Positions 8,325 to 17,001 of a stretch of 53,847 nt of DNA are shown here, piece by piece. Under the pieces are notes generated by a model, which was not told the origin of the DNA, searched no databases, and worked only from the letters and a program-made list of their open reading frames with translations. The stretch comes from Cryobacterium sinapicolor. Lineage in GTDB: Bacteria; Actinomycetota; Actinomycetes; Actinomycetales; Microbacteriaceae. The position numbers and the translations under genes are program-made. Positions within the stretch are counted from its first letter, which is position 1. Each line of letters starts with the position of its first letter. The DNA is taken from the NCBI RefSeq assembly GCF_004403465.1, contig NZ_SOGQ01000042.1, positions 1 through 53,847 of the forward strand, written 5' to 3'.

Positions 8325-9506
8325 ATGCGAGTGGATCTATTGACAAAGGAATACCCCCCGGAGATTTACGGCGGGGCAGGCGTACATGTGGCGGAGCTTG
8401 TGAAGGCCCTCCGCACCGACATCGACGTCTCGGTGCGGTGCTTCGGCGCGCCCCGCGAAGCCGTCGACACCTACACCTACGAGGCGCCGACGGAGCTGGC
8501 CGACGCGAATGCGACGCTGGCCACGCTCGGTGTCGACCTTCAAATGGCACAGGACGTGCAGGGTGCCGACATCGTGCACTCGCACACCTGGTACGCCAAC
8601 GGGGCCGGCCACCTCGCGAAGCTGCTGCACGGGGTCCCGCACGTGGTGACCGCGCACAGCCTTGAGCCGCTCCGCCCCTGGAAGGCCGAGCAGCTCGGCG
8701 GGGGCTACCGTGTCTCCAGCTGGATCGAGCGCACCGCCTTCGAAGCGGCGGATGCCGTCATCGCCGTCAGCGGCGGAATGCGCCGTGACATCCTCCGCAG
8801 CTACCCGGCGCTGGACGCGTCGCGGGTGCACGTCGTCTACAACGGCATCGACCTCGAGCGGTGGAAGCCCACCGTCGACCTGGACACCGTGCGGGCCCTG
8901 GGCATCGACCCGGACCGCCCGGCCGTGGTCTTCGTGGGCCGCATCACCAGGCAGAAGGGACTGCCCTACCTGCTTCGCGCCGCAGCCCTGCTGCCGCCGG
9001 AGGTTCAACTGGTGCTCTGCGCAGGAGCCCCCGACACCCCGGGCATCCTGGCGGAGGTCACGGCCGGGGTCGAGGCCCTCCAGCGCGAACGTTCCGGCGT
9101 GGTGTGGATCGACCGGCTCCTCTCGCAGCACGACCTGTCCGCGGTACTCACCGCCGGCACCGTCTTCGTCTGCCCGTCGGTGTACGAACCTCTCGGCATC
9201 GTCAACCTGGAGGCCATGGCCTGCGGACTGCCGGTCGTCGGAACGGCTACCGGAGGCATCCCCGAGGTCGTCGCCGACGGGGTGACCGGCCGGCTCGTGC
9301 CGATCGACCAGGCCACCGACGGAACCGGAACCCCCATCGACGCGGACCTCTTCGTCGCCGACCTGACGCGCACCCTGATCGAGGTCCTCGCCGACCCCGC
9401 CAAGGCCGCGGAGATGGGCAGGGCCGGCCGGGTCAGGGCCGAGCAGATGTTCAGCTGGACCCAGATCGCCACCCGCACCCGGGAGATCTACGCCTCGCTG
9501 CTCTGA
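8325..9506 (+). CDS. glgA: Glycogen synthase / maltose-1-phosphate synthase (actinobacterial GlgA, GlgM type)
   Basis: A 393-residue GT-B glycosyltransferase with the synthase N-terminus EYPPEIYGGAGVH (about 6-18) and a GT1-like C-terminal domain (VFVGRITRQKG, then PSVYEPLGIVNLEAMACG). This is the short Corynebacterium-type GlgA family. Its mycobacterial member, Rv1212c, was shown to be GlgM, making maltose 1-phosphate from ADP-glucose and glucose 1-phosphate. Either activity fits here. ADP-glucose comes from the divergent glgC. A 13-bp terminator follows. treS lies a few kilobases away, which fits the GlgE pathway, but glgE, glgB and pep2 are not in the window. Confidence 0.93.
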   Translation: MRVDLLTKEYPPEIYGGAGVHVAELVKALRTDIDVSVRCFGAPREAVDTYTYEAPTELADANATLATLGVDLQMAQDVQGADIVHSHTWYANGAGHLAKLLHGVPHVVTAHSLEPLRPWKAEQLGGGYRVSSWIERTAFEAADAVIAVSGGMRRDILRSYPALDASRVHVVYNGIDLERWKPTVDLDTVRALGIDPDRPAVVFVGRITRQKGLPYLLRAAALLPPEVQLVLCAGAPDTPGILAEVTAGVEALQRERSGVVWIDRLLSQHDLSAVLTAGTVFVCPSVYEPLGIVNLEAMACGLPVVGTATGGIPEVVADGVTGRLVPIDQATDGTGTPIDADLFVADLTRTLIEVLADPAKAAEMGRAGRVRAEQMFSWTQIATRTREIYASLL

Positions 9507-9528
9507 ATCAGGGTCTGAATAACCGCCC

Positions 9529-9562
9529 AAACGGGTGCCGCAGGAATGCGCGGCACCCGTTT
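9529..9562 (+). terminator. 13-bp hairpin terminator after glgA
   Basis: AAACGGGTGCCGC and GCGGCACCCGTTT are exact reverse complements around an 8-base loop, ending in TTT. It lies 22 bases after the glgA stop. Confidence 0.85.
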
Positions 9563-9602
9563 CGCGTGTCGGTCGCTCTGCCTCGGCAGATAACATGGTC
9601 GT

Positions 9603-10385
9603 ATGGTCAACGTTCTCCAATTCACCGGCGTCTCCGTCGTCCGGGATGGCACCCCCATTCTCGACTCAGTGAATTGGAGTGTTGATGACGACCAGCGCTG
9701 GGTCATCCTGGGTCCGAACGGCGCCGGCAAGACCACACTGCTGCAGATCGCCGCCGCGCTCATTCACCCGTCCAGCGGGAGTGCCGTGGTTCTCGACGAA
9801 CCGATCGGACGCACCGACCTGTTCGAGCTGCGGCCGCGGATCGGGTTCGCCTCCACGGCGATGGCGCGCCGGGTCCCCGCGAACGAGAAGGTCCTCGACG
9901 TCGTGATGACGGCCGCGTACTCGGTCACCGGTCGCTGGACCGAGGAATACGAGGCCATCGACGAGCGACGCGCCCAGCGGGTGCTGGGGGAGTGGAAGCT
10001 CGACACGCTGGCCGGTCGCAAGTTCGGCACGCTGAGCGACGGCGAGCAGAAGCGGGTGCAGATCGCCCGGTCGATCATGACCGACCCTGAGGTCCTGCTC
10101 CTGGACGAACCGGCCGCCAGCCTCGACCTCGGCGCGCGGGAGGAACTGCTGCAGCTCCTCGGCGGGTACGCCAGCGAGTCCGGGTCTCCGGCGATCATCA
10201 TGGTCACCCACCACGTTGAGGAAATCCCGCTCGGGTTCACCCACGTGCTGCTTCTGTCCGGCGGCCGCGTCGTCAGTGCCGGACCCATCGGCGAGGCTTT
10301 GACCGCGGAGTCACTGACCGAGACGTTCGGCCTGTCGATCGAGTTGAGCGAGACCGACGGACGTTTCAGCGCCCGCGCGATCTGA
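9603..10385 (+). CDS. ABC transporter ATP-binding protein
   Basis: A 260-residue single-domain ABC ATPase: Walker A GPNGAGKTT (about 38-46), signature LSDGEQKRVQ (LSDGE replaces the usual LSGGQ), Walker B LLLDEPAASLD and H-loop MVTHH. No permease or binding protein is adjacent. Proteins of this kind, related to ModF/YlmA, are common in actinobacteria and have no settled substrate. It may energise a transporter encoded elsewhere or act outside transport. It has its own start after the glgA terminator and is followed by rpmE. Confidence 0.88.
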   Translation: MVNVLQFTGVSVVRDGTPILDSVNWSVDDDQRWVILGPNGAGKTTLLQIAAALIHPSSGSAVVLDEPIGRTDLFELRPRIGFASTAMARRVPANEKVLDVVMTAAYSVTGRWTEEYEAIDERRAQRVLGEWKLDTLAGRKFGTLSDGEQKRVQIARSIMTDPEVLLLDEPAASLDLGAREELLQLLGGYASESGSPAIIMVTHHVEEIPLGFTHVLLLSGGRVVSAGPIGEALTAESLTETFGLSIELSETDGRFSARAI

Positions 10386-10418
10386 CCCTGCCGGATGGCA
10401 GTCACCGCCACCGGATTC

Positions 10419-10532
10419 TGCTAAACTCCATAGTCGGTCCTTGGACCGCACATCTTTTCTGCCGCACCGGGCGAGTCTGAACTCGCTAATCGAAGCGCAA
10501 CTCACCAATCGAACAGCAATAAGGAAGTCTTC
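10419..10532 (+). promoter_or_regulatory. Promoter and structured leader of ribosomal protein L31
   Basis: An extended -10 element, TG-C-TAAACT (10419-10427), is followed by about 100 bases of leader. The leader holds two small hairpins, CGGTCC/GGACCG (10435-10448) and GCGAGT/ACTCGC (10471-10486), before the ribosome site AAGGAAG (10521-10527). No -35 element is clear. Autoregulatory leaders have been proposed for actinobacterial L31. Assignment here is an inference. Confidence 0.45.
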
Positions 10533-10784
10533 ATGAAGTCTGACATTCACCCCACGTACGCTCCCGTGGTTTTCCGCGACCTCGCGTCGGGTGCGACGTT
10601 CCTTACCCGTTCGACGGTCTCCAGCCCCAAGACCATCGAGTGGACCGACGGAACCACGTACCCGGTCATCGACGTTGAAATCTCGTCGGAATCGCACCCG
10701 TTCTACACCGGCAAGCAGCGGATCATGGACTCCGCCGGCCGCGTCGAGAAGTTCAACTCCCGTTACAAAGGCTTCGGCAAGTAA
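10533..10784 (+). CDS. rpmE: 50S ribosomal protein L31 type B
   Basis: An 83-residue ribosomal protein L31. The N-terminus MKSDIHPTY and the C-terminal HPFYTGKQ and YKGFGK segments are characteristic of type B (YkgM-like). It contains no cysteine, so it is the zinc-independent form that often replaces the zinc-binding L31 under zinc limitation. In many bacteria this form is repressed by Zur, but I see no convincing Zur box upstream. The leader has two hairpins and a good ribosome site five bases before the ATG. A strong terminator follows 41 bases after the stop, so it is a single-gene transcript. Confidence 0.95.
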   Translation: MKSDIHPTYAPVVFRDLASGATFLTRSTVSSPKTIEWTDGTTYPVIDVEISSESHPFYTGKQRIMDSAGRVEKFNSRYKGFGK

Positions 10785-10825
10785 CCCCGCCGCACTCTGC
10801 AGCACCCTGTTCAAGACAGGGCGAT

Positions 10826-10863
10826 AACACAGGGCGACCAGCTTCGGCTGGCCGCCCTGTGTT
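10826..10863 (+). terminator. UUCG-loop terminator after rpmE
   Basis: An 11-bp stem (AACACAGGGCG with CGCCCTGTGTT), one mismatch, then a 5-bp stem closed by a TTCG tetraloop, followed by a T run. This is a textbook intrinsic terminator. Confidence 0.92.
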
Positions 10864-10921
10864 TTTGGGGTTCAGCGCAGGTCGGCGGGATCGGAGGCGT
10901 TGTCGTGCGGGTGGCCCCGGG

Positions 10922-11608
10922 TCAGCGCTCCGGCCAGCCGCCGGCCGCGACGAACTCCGGGTCGCGTTCGCGCCGCATGTAGGTCTGGAAGCTTTCCGCC
11001 TGCTGGAGGGACCACTGCGCCTGCAGCACGTGCAGCTCACCGACGGTGACCGGCAGGGCCTTCTCGTGCGCCCGGGCGATGGCCTGGGCGACCCGGCCGG
11101 CGGCGATCGCATCAGCACCGGAGTCGTGCGCGTCGTCGAGCCGGACCCCGTAGAACGCACTGGTCACTTCGAGGGTGCGCTTGCCCTTGCGGTACCGGTC
11201 GACGGCCTTGTCGATCACCAGCGGGTCGACCACCGGCGACGGTGACACCAGTGGTGCGACCCCGTAGCGGATCGACTCGCGGTTGAGCAGGGTGAGGTCG
11301 TAGGGGGCGTTGTATGCCACCAGAGGCAGACCCCGGGCGAGGTGCTTGCGGATCGTGGCGACGATCTCGGCTACGCCGTCGGCGGCGCCCCGGCCGTTTT
11401 GGGCGGCGTGCTCGGTCGTGATGCCGTGCACGTTGGTCGCCTGTGCCGGGATCTCGATGCCGGGATCGAGGAGCCAGTCCACGCGCTCGAGCACCTCCCC
11501 GGTCACATCGATGATCGCGACGGTGGCCGACACGATGCGGCTCGTCTCCACGTCGATGCCGGTCGTCTCGAGGTCGAAAACGGCGAGGTTGTCACTCCAG
11601 TTGCTCAT
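10922..11608 (-). CDS. DEDDh 3'-5' exonuclease (DNA polymerase III epsilon-like)
   Basis: A 228-residue exonuclease. Exo I is FDLETTGID (Asp12, Glu14), Exo II is LVAYNAPYDL, and Exo III is DAHDSGADA, which gives the DEDDh set. The domain is close to DnaQ. Members trim 3' ends of DNA or RNA. It is not clearly the replicative proofreading subunit because actinobacteria often carry several such stand-alone proteins. It lies downstream of treS on the same strand, with an 83-base gap that has no obvious terminator. Confidence 0.88.
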   Translation of the reverse strand: MSNWSDNLAVFDLETTGIDVETSRIVSATVAIIDVTGEVLERVDWLLDPGIEIPAQATNVHGITTEHAAQNGRGAADGVAEIVATIRKHLARGLPLVAYNAPYDLTLLNRESIRYGVAPLVSPSPVVDPLVIDKAVDRYRKGKRTLEVTSAFYGVRLDDAHDSGADAIAAGRVAQAIARAHEKALPVTVGELHVLQAQWSLQQAESFQTYMRRERDPEFVAAGGWPER

Positions 11609-11691
11609 GGGGAAAGCCTAGGGCCGACCACCGTCATCCTCGGGCACCCGGGGGCCCGGGACGTGGGCCGACGATCCGCCGTGACCGACGT

Positions 11692-13389
11692 TCAGCCGCA
11701 ATGCAGCCAGTAGAAGCTCTGCGCTCCCAGGGTCAGGGTCAGCGTGCCCTCGGCGTCAAAGCTGGGGAACACCGACCCGCCGAAGACGTCGTAGAGGCGG
11801 AGGCCGGACAGCGACGGGTCTTCGATCCGGCAGGCGATCGGGTTGTGGGAGAAACTGAAGACGCACAGCACAGTCTCCGGCTGATCGCCGAAACTCGTGC
11901 CCGATCCGGCGTATTCGCGGGTGAAGGCGAGCACCGATTCGTGGTCGGTCGCTAAGACCCGGAGAGCGCCGAGCCCGAAGACCGGATGATTCTTGCGCAC
12001 GTGGATCACGTTGCGCACCCAGTGCAGCAGCGAACTGGACTGCGCCAGGTTCGACTCCACGTTCGTCTGGGTGTAATTGAAGACCAGGGACTGCACGACC
12101 GGCAGGAAAAGCTTTCCGGGGTCCGCAGCCGAGAATCCGGCGTTCCGGTCCGGTGTCCATTGCATGGGCGTGCGGGAGCTGTCCCGGTCGGGCAGCCAGA
12201 TGTTGTCGCCCATGCCGATCTCGTCCCCGTAGTAGAGAAACGGGCTGCCGGGCAGCGCGAAGAGCAGGGCGTTGGCCAGTTCGAGTTCCGACCGCGAATT
12301 GTCCAGCAGGGGCGCGAGGCGACGGCGGATGCCGACGTTCGCCCGCATCCGTGGATCGTACGCATACCAGCCGTACATCGCCTGGCGGTACTCCTCGCTC
12401 ACCATCTCGAGCGTCAGCTCGTCGTGGTTGCGGAGGAAGACGGCCCACCCGGCCGCAGCGGGGATGTCGGTCGTTTCCGAAAGCACCCGCACGAGTTCAT
12501 CGGCCCGTTGGGAGCGTAGTGAGTAGAAGATGCGGGGCATGACCGGGAAGTCGAAGGCCATGTGGCACTCGGGTTCGGATTCGGAGCCGAAGTAGGCTGC
12601 CACCTCGCGGGGCCACTGGTTCGCCTCGGCGATCAGGACCCGGCCGGGATAGTCGCGGTCCACCAGCGTTCGCAGCTTTCGGACGAACTCGTGGGTGGGC
12701 GGCTCGCCCTCGCCGTTGCCCTCGTCGGACTCGTACAGGTAGGGGACGGCATCGAGCCGGAAACCGTCGACGCCCAGGTCGAGCCAGAACCGCACGACCT
12801 CGAAGATGGCCTCGTGCACCTGCGGGTTGTCGTAGTTGAGGTCCGGCTGGTGCGAGAAGAACCGGTGGAAATAGAACTGGCGCCGTTCGGAGTCGAAGGC
12901 CCAGTTCGAGTCCTCCGTGTCGGTGAAGATGATGCGGATGTCCGGGTACTTCTCGTCCGTGTCGCTCCACACGTAGTAGTCGCCGTAGGGCCCCTCCGGG
13001 TGCTCCCGGGACTGCTGGAACCAGTCGTGTTGGTCCGAGGTGTGGTTCAGCGGCAGGTCGATGATGATGCGCATATTGCGTTCGTGCGCCTTGGTCACCA
13101 GCTCCTTGAACAACTCGAGGGTACCGAACTCGGGCAGGATCGAACGGTAGTCGGTGACGTCGTAGCCGCCGTCCTTGAGCGGCGATCGGAAGAACGGCGG
13201 AGTCCAGAGCGCGTCGATGCCGAGCCACTGCAGGTAATCCAGTTTGGAGATGAGTCCGGCGAGGTCACCGGTCCCATCTCCGTTGCTGTCCACGAAGGAG
13301 CGCACCATCACCTCGTAGAACACGGCGCGCCGGTACCAGCGCGGATCCAGGGTGAGGCCCGGAAGCTGGATCGGGGCGGTGAAGCTCAT
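11692..13389 (-). CDS. treS: Trehalose synthase / maltose alpha-D-glucosyltransferase TreS
   Basis: A 565-residue GH13 enzyme that interconverts maltose and trehalose. The start WYRRAVFYEVMVRSF (about 18-32) is typical of TreS. The catalytic residues are visible as Asp213 (GFRLDAVPY), Glu255 (IAEANQ) and Asp323 (RNHDE). The C-terminus ends in a beta-sandwich domain, and there is no fused maltokinase domain. In actinobacteria TreS with maltokinase Pep2 feeds maltose 1-phosphate to GlgE. Pep2 and GlgE are not present here. Together with glgC and glgA nearby it points to glucan/trehalose metabolism. Confidence 0.96.
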   Translation of the reverse strand: MSFTAPIQLPGLTLDPRWYRRAVFYEVMVRSFVDSNGDGTGDLAGLISKLDYLQWLGIDALWTPPFFRSPLKDGGYDVTDYRSILPEFGTLELFKELVTKAHERNMRIIIDLPLNHTSDQHDWFQQSREHPEGPYGDYYVWSDTDEKYPDIRIIFTDTEDSNWAFDSERRQFYFHRFFSHQPDLNYDNPQVHEAIFEVVRFWLDLGVDGFRLDAVPYLYESDEGNGEGEPPTHEFVRKLRTLVDRDYPGRVLIAEANQWPREVAAYFGSESEPECHMAFDFPVMPRIFYSLRSQRADELVRVLSETTDIPAAAGWAVFLRNHDELTLEMVSEEYRQAMYGWYAYDPRMRANVGIRRRLAPLLDNSRSELELANALLFALPGSPFLYYGDEIGMGDNIWLPDRDSSRTPMQWTPDRNAGFSAADPGKLFLPVVQSLVFNYTQTNVESNLAQSSSLLHWVRNVIHVRKNHPVFGLGALRVLATDHESVLAFTREYAGSGTSFGDQPETVLCVFSFSHNPIACRIEDPSLSGLRLYDVFGGSVFPSFDAEGTLTLTLGAQSFYWLHCG

Positions 13390-13449
13390 TGCGTTCCTTC
13401 CGGCCCGTGGGGCGTCGAGTGCTCAACCGTCGGCCGCCCTAAACTTGGG

Positions 13450-14352
13450 ATGATGAATGTTCCTTCGCCCTACGACGCACTGCTCGCCCAGATCCCTGTG
13501 AGGGTCCGGGACGTCCCGGTGCTGGGCAGCGTAACGCGGTATTGGGAGTACGGCGATCCGGCCGCGAGCACGACCGTCGTCATGGTGCACGGATTCCGCG
13601 GCGACCACCACGGCCTGGAGCCCGTGGTCGCCCAGCTCCGCGGATTCCGGATGATCTCACCGGACCTCCCCGGCTTCGGAGAGTCCGGGGTACTCCGGGG
13701 CGACCGGCACGACATCGCGGGCTACGGCCGGTGGCTGGCGGAGTTCGTGGCGGCGCTGGGTCTGACCGGCCGCGTGGTGGTGCTCGGGCACTCGTTCGGG
13801 TCGATCATCGTCGCCGCCTCCGTGGCGGGAGGCCTGCACGCCGACGACGTGGTTCTGGTGAACCCCATCGCCGCGCCCGCCCTGGCCGGGCCGCGCGGCA
13901 TCCTGACCCGCCTGGCCGTGTTCTACTACTGGGCGGCCGCGCGCCTGCCGGAGCGGCTCGGCTTCGCCCTGCTGCGCAACCGGGTGATCGTGCGGGTGAT
14001 GAGCGTGACCATGGCCAAGACGGGGGATCCCGGGCTGCGCCGGTGGATCCACAACCAGCACGACCGCTACTTCTCCGCCTTCGCGGACCGCAGGGTCGTG
14101 CTGGAGGCCTTCACCGCATCGGTCGGCTCCGACGTCAGCGAGTACGCCGGCCGCATCCCGCAGCGCACGCTGCTGATCGCGGCGGAGAAAGACGACATCA
14201 CGCCTGTCGCAGCCCAGCACCGGCTGCAGAAGCTGTTCCCCGATGCCACCCTGCAGGTGATCCCCGATGTGGGACACCTGATCCACTACGAGGTCCCCGC
14301 CCAGGCGGCCGACGCCCTGCGTCGCTTCCTCGGCGAGGCGGTGACGACATGA
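13450..14352 (+). CDS. Alpha/beta hydrolase
   Basis: A 300-residue alpha/beta-hydrolase fold protein. The oxyanion motif MVHGFRGDHHG is near residue 43. The nucleophile elbow GHSFGS is at about 117-122. The acid is likely in AEKDDITP, and the catalytic His is in VGHLIHYE near the C-terminus. Two adjacent ATG codons (13450 and 13453) can start it, and the sequence does not decide between them. It overlaps the next gene, a glycosyltransferase, by ATGA, so the two are translated together. The substrate is unknown. Lipid or glycolipid ester hydrolysis is possible given the partner. Confidence 0.87.
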   Translation: MMNVPSPYDALLAQIPVRVRDVPVLGSVTRYWEYGDPAASTTVVMVHGFRGDHHGLEPVVAQLRGFRMISPDLPGFGESGVLRGDRHDIAGYGRWLAEFVAALGLTGRVVVLGHSFGSIIVAASVAGGLHADDVVLVNPIAAPALAGPRGILTRLAVFYYWAAARLPERLGFALLRNRVIVRVMSVTMAKTGDPGLRRWIHNQHDRYFSAFADRRVVLEAFTASVGSDVSEYAGRIPQRTLLIAAEKDDITPVAAQHRLQKLFPDATLQVIPDVGHLIHYEVPAQAADALRRFLGEAVTT

Positions 14353-15422
14353 GAATCGTCTTCGACTGCCGGTACACCCGGTTCGACCGGCATGACGGCA
14401 TCAGCCGGTACACGACCGGGCTGGTCACGGAGCTGGGCAAGCTCCACCCTGTCACCATGCTGATCAACGACCACCGGCAGCTCGAGCTGCTTCCCGACCT
14501 GCCCTGGCAGCTCGTCAGCGCGCCCACCAGCATCCGGGAACCGTTCATCGCCCGGCAGATCAACCAGCTGAAGCCCGACGTCGTGTTCACCCCGATGCAG
14601 ACGATGGGCTCCTGGGGCCGGCGTTACCGCCTGCTCCTGACCGTGCACGACCTGATCTACTATCGCAACCGCACCCCGCCGCGGGACCTGCCCGCCCTGG
14701 TGCGTCTCGCCTGGCGGTTGTACCACCTGTCGTGGTGGCCGCAACGGATGCTGCTGAACCGGGCCGACGGGGTCGTGACCGTCTCCGAGACCACCCGGAA
14801 CCTGATCCGGGACAACCGTCTGACGCGGCGGCCGGTCACGGTCATCCACAACGCCGCCGACACGCTGTCGACGCCGCCCGCCGGTCGTCCCCACCCGGAG
14901 ACGAGTCGCCTGGTCTACATGGGCTCCTTCATGCCGTACAAGAATGTGGACACCCTCGTGCGTGCCGCCGCGGAGCTAACGGGGTACGAGCTGCACTTGA
15001 TGAGCCGGGTGAGCGAGCCCGAACGGGAGCGCCTGGCCGCCCTGGCGCCGCAGGCGACGCTGGTGTTCCACAACGGAGTCACCGACGAGGACTACGTTCG
15101 GGTGCTGCGATCGGCGACCGCGCTGGTCACGGCGTCCCTGGACGAGGGCTTCGGCATCCCCCTGGTCGAGGCGATGAGCCTCGGAATCCCCGTCGTGGTG
15201 AGCGACATCCCGATCTTCCGCGAGATCGGCGGCGACGCGGCCCTGTACTTCGACCCGGCCAGCACCGATGCGCTCGTCGCGGCGGTGCGGAGGCTGGGCG
15301 CGGGGGAGTGGGCGGCGCGTTCCACGGCATCCGTGGGCGAGGCGGAACGATTCACCTGGCGGGATTCGGCCCAGCGGCTGCTGGAACTGCTTACCGCTGC
15401 GGAGCCGGTTCAGCCGGTGTAA
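14349..15422 (+). CDS. Glycosyltransferase family 4
   Basis: A 357-residue GT-B glycosyltransferase. The N-terminal domain has FDCRYTRFDRHDGISRYT (about 5-22). The C-terminal nucleotide-sugar domain has YMGSFMPYKN (about 195-204) and the GT4 acidic motif SLDEGFGIPLVEAMSLG (about 260-276). It probably transfers a hexose or mannose to a lipid or cell-surface glycan, but the donor and acceptor cannot be read from sequence. It is coupled by ATGA to the hydrolase before it. Its stop overlaps the convergent phosphatase gene by 13 bases. Confidence 0.88.
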   Translation: MRIVFDCRYTRFDRHDGISRYTTGLVTELGKLHPVTMLINDHRQLELLPDLPWQLVSAPTSIREPFIARQINQLKPDVVFTPMQTMGSWGRRYRLLLTVHDLIYYRNRTPPRDLPALVRLAWRLYHLSWWPQRMLLNRADGVVTVSETTRNLIRDNRLTRRPVTVIHNAADTLSTPPAGRPHPETSRLVYMGSFMPYKNVDTLVRAAAELTGYELHLMSRVSEPERERLAALAPQATLVFHNGVTDEDYVRVLRSATALVTASLDEGFGIPLVEAMSLGIPVVVSDIPIFREIGGDAALYFDPASTDALVAAVRRLGAGEWAARSTASVGEAERFTWRDSAQRLLELLTAAEPVQPV

Positions 15423-16060
15423 TGCGTGTTCTCGGCCCGGCCGCGGAGGGTGGCGTCGAAATGTGTCAGCTCGAGCCGGCCGTCCCGCCAGACGAAGTCG
15501 TGCACCGACCCGTTCGCGATGAGTTCGTTCTGGCGCGGCCGTTCGCCGGCCGTGCTGTGGCGCAGCAGGGTACCGATCACCCCGCCGTGGCAGACGACCA
15601 GCACTGACTGGTCGGGTCGCGCGGCGGCCAGCAGCCCGAAGGCAGGCAGCACCCGGTCGAGCACCTCCTGGCGCGTCTCGAGGCCGGGAACGGAGACGCC
15701 GTTGGGAAAGCGGAGCTGCCTCTCGGCGAACGTCAGTCCCTCGATCTGGCCGTGATGCCGCTCGGTGAGCTCCGGGATGACCTCCGGTCTCGGCAGTCCG
15801 AGCTCGCCGGCGATGATCCGGGCCGTCTCGTGGGCACGGTCGAGCGGGCTCGTGACGATCGTGTCCCAGTTCCGGGAGCGCAACCGCAGGCCTGCCTCAG
15901 CGGCCTGCGCCCGGCCGGTCGAGTTGAGGGGGATGTCCGTGCTGCCCTGGATCCGGGTGTGCAGGTTCCACTCGGTCTGTCCGTGTCGCACGATCGAAAG
16001 TCTGGTCATCCTGCCGTTTCCGTTGTCGCCGGGGGTGGTGGTCGAAAAGGTCTGATTCAC
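15410..16060 (-). CDS. Histidine phosphatase family protein
   Basis: A 216-residue phosphoglycerate-mutase-like phosphatase. The phosphohistidine motif is IVRHGQTEWN (His26 in this numbering), followed by LNSTGRAQA, the Glu-containing ELTERHHG segment and the second His in VCHGGVIGTLL. It probably removes phosphate from a small molecule. Two starts are possible. GTG at 16060 overlaps the upstream gene as GTGA, and ATG at 16009 removes a 17-residue polar extension. The first is used because of the coupling. The substrate is not determinable. Confidence 0.88.
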   Translation of the reverse strand: MNQTFSTTTPGDNGNGRMTRLSIVRHGQTEWNLHTRIQGSTDIPLNSTGRAQAAEAGLRLRSRNWDTIVTSPLDRAHETARIIAGELGLPRPEVIPELTERHHGQIEGLTFAERQLRFPNGVSVPGLETRQEVLDRVLPAFGLLAAARPDQSVLVVCHGGVIGTLLRHSTAGERPRQNELIANGSVHDFVWRDGRLELTHFDATLRGRAENTHYTG

Positions 16061-16917
16061 GCCGGTGTCCCGGCGAGACGGTCGGCCAGCCCCGTCAGGG
16101 ACTCCGACGTGCCGGCTTCCAGTTTGATCAGAGCCCGGCCGTCCCCCTTGGTCTCGCCACGGTTGATGACGACGATCGGAAGTTTGCGGCGCCGGGCCTG
16201 TTCCAGCAGACGGATACCCGAGTTCACGAACAGGGACGATCCGGCGATGATCAGGGCCTCCGCACCGGAGACGAGCGCCGTGGCCTCGGTGAACTTCACC
16301 GTCGGCACCAGCTCACCGAAGAAGACGACGTTGGGCTTGAGCATGCCGCCGCAGACCGTGCAGTCTGGGATCGTGAAACCGTCGACGTCGGACACGTCGG
16401 CATCGCCGTCGGGGGCGGTGCGCACGTCATCCGGTGTCATCAGGGTCGGGTTGGCCGCTTCGAGGCGTGCGGCGACGCTGTCGCGGCCGTACGCCTGACC
16501 GCAGTCCAGGCAGACGACGAGGTCCAGCGACCCGTGCAGGTCCACGACGTGCCGTGACCCGGCCCGGGTGTGCAGGCCGTCCACATTCTGCGTGATGACG
16601 CCGCTGATCAGACCGGCGTGCTCCAGCCGGGCCAGGGCGCGGTGCCCGTCGTTGGGCTCCGCGGAGCGGAACCGGTGCCAGCCGAGGTGGCTGCCGGCCC
16701 AGTAGCGTTTGCGGGCGCGCTCGTCGCCGACGAAGGTCAGGTAGTTCATCGGGGTGCGCACGGGGGCACCCTTCCCGCGGTAGTCGGGAATGCCCGAATC
16801 GGTGCTCAGACCGGCTCCGGTCAAGACCGCGGTGTGGCGGCCGCGGAGTAGCTCGGCCACGGCGTCCAGCGCGTCGGCGGCGCCGCCGACGGCGACCGGA
16901 AGCGTTTCGGTGGTCAT
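16057..16917 (-). CDS. Sir2 family NAD-dependent protein deacetylase
   Basis: A 286-residue sirtuin that removes acyl groups from lysines using NAD. The NAD motif GAGLSTDSGIPDYRG is at about 34-48, TQNVDGLH at about 109-116, and the catalytic His is His128 in VDLHGS. Two Cys pairs (CLDCG and CTVCGG) form the structural zinc site. The start at ATG 16917 is favoured by a ribosome site (GGATGGAG) and by the conserved length. A longer reading upstream is not. It is coupled to the histidine phosphatase and diverges from the SpoU methyltransferase. Targets are unknown. Confidence 0.93.
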   Translation of the reverse strand: MTTETLPVAVGGAADALDAVAELLRGRHTAVLTGAGLSTDSGIPDYRGKGAPVRTPMNYLTFVGDERARKRYWAGSHLGWHRFRSAEPNDGHRALARLEHAGLISGVITQNVDGLHTRAGSRHVVDLHGSLDLVVCLDCGQAYGRDSVAARLEAANPTLMTPDDVRTAPDGDADVSDVDGFTIPDCTVCGGMLKPNVVFFGELVPTVKFTEATALVSGAEALIIAGSSLFVNSGIRLLEQARRRKLPIVVINRGETKGDGRALIKLEAGTSESLTGLADRLAGTPA

Positions 16918-17001
16918 GCAGCTCCATCCTGTGTACACCGAGTCTAAACTCGCGAGTTTTCGACTTGGAGACGTTCCTGGCAGGCTGGACGGATCATCTC
17001 C

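Noticed and set aside
10387..10532. Zur-binding site before rpmE
   Set aside because: I could not find an A+T-rich TGATAATNATTATCA-like palindrome in this stretch.
12562..13449. A long in-frame N-terminal extension of the alpha/beta hydrolase
   Set aside because: It is antisense to treS, and the hydrolase motifs begin only after 13450.
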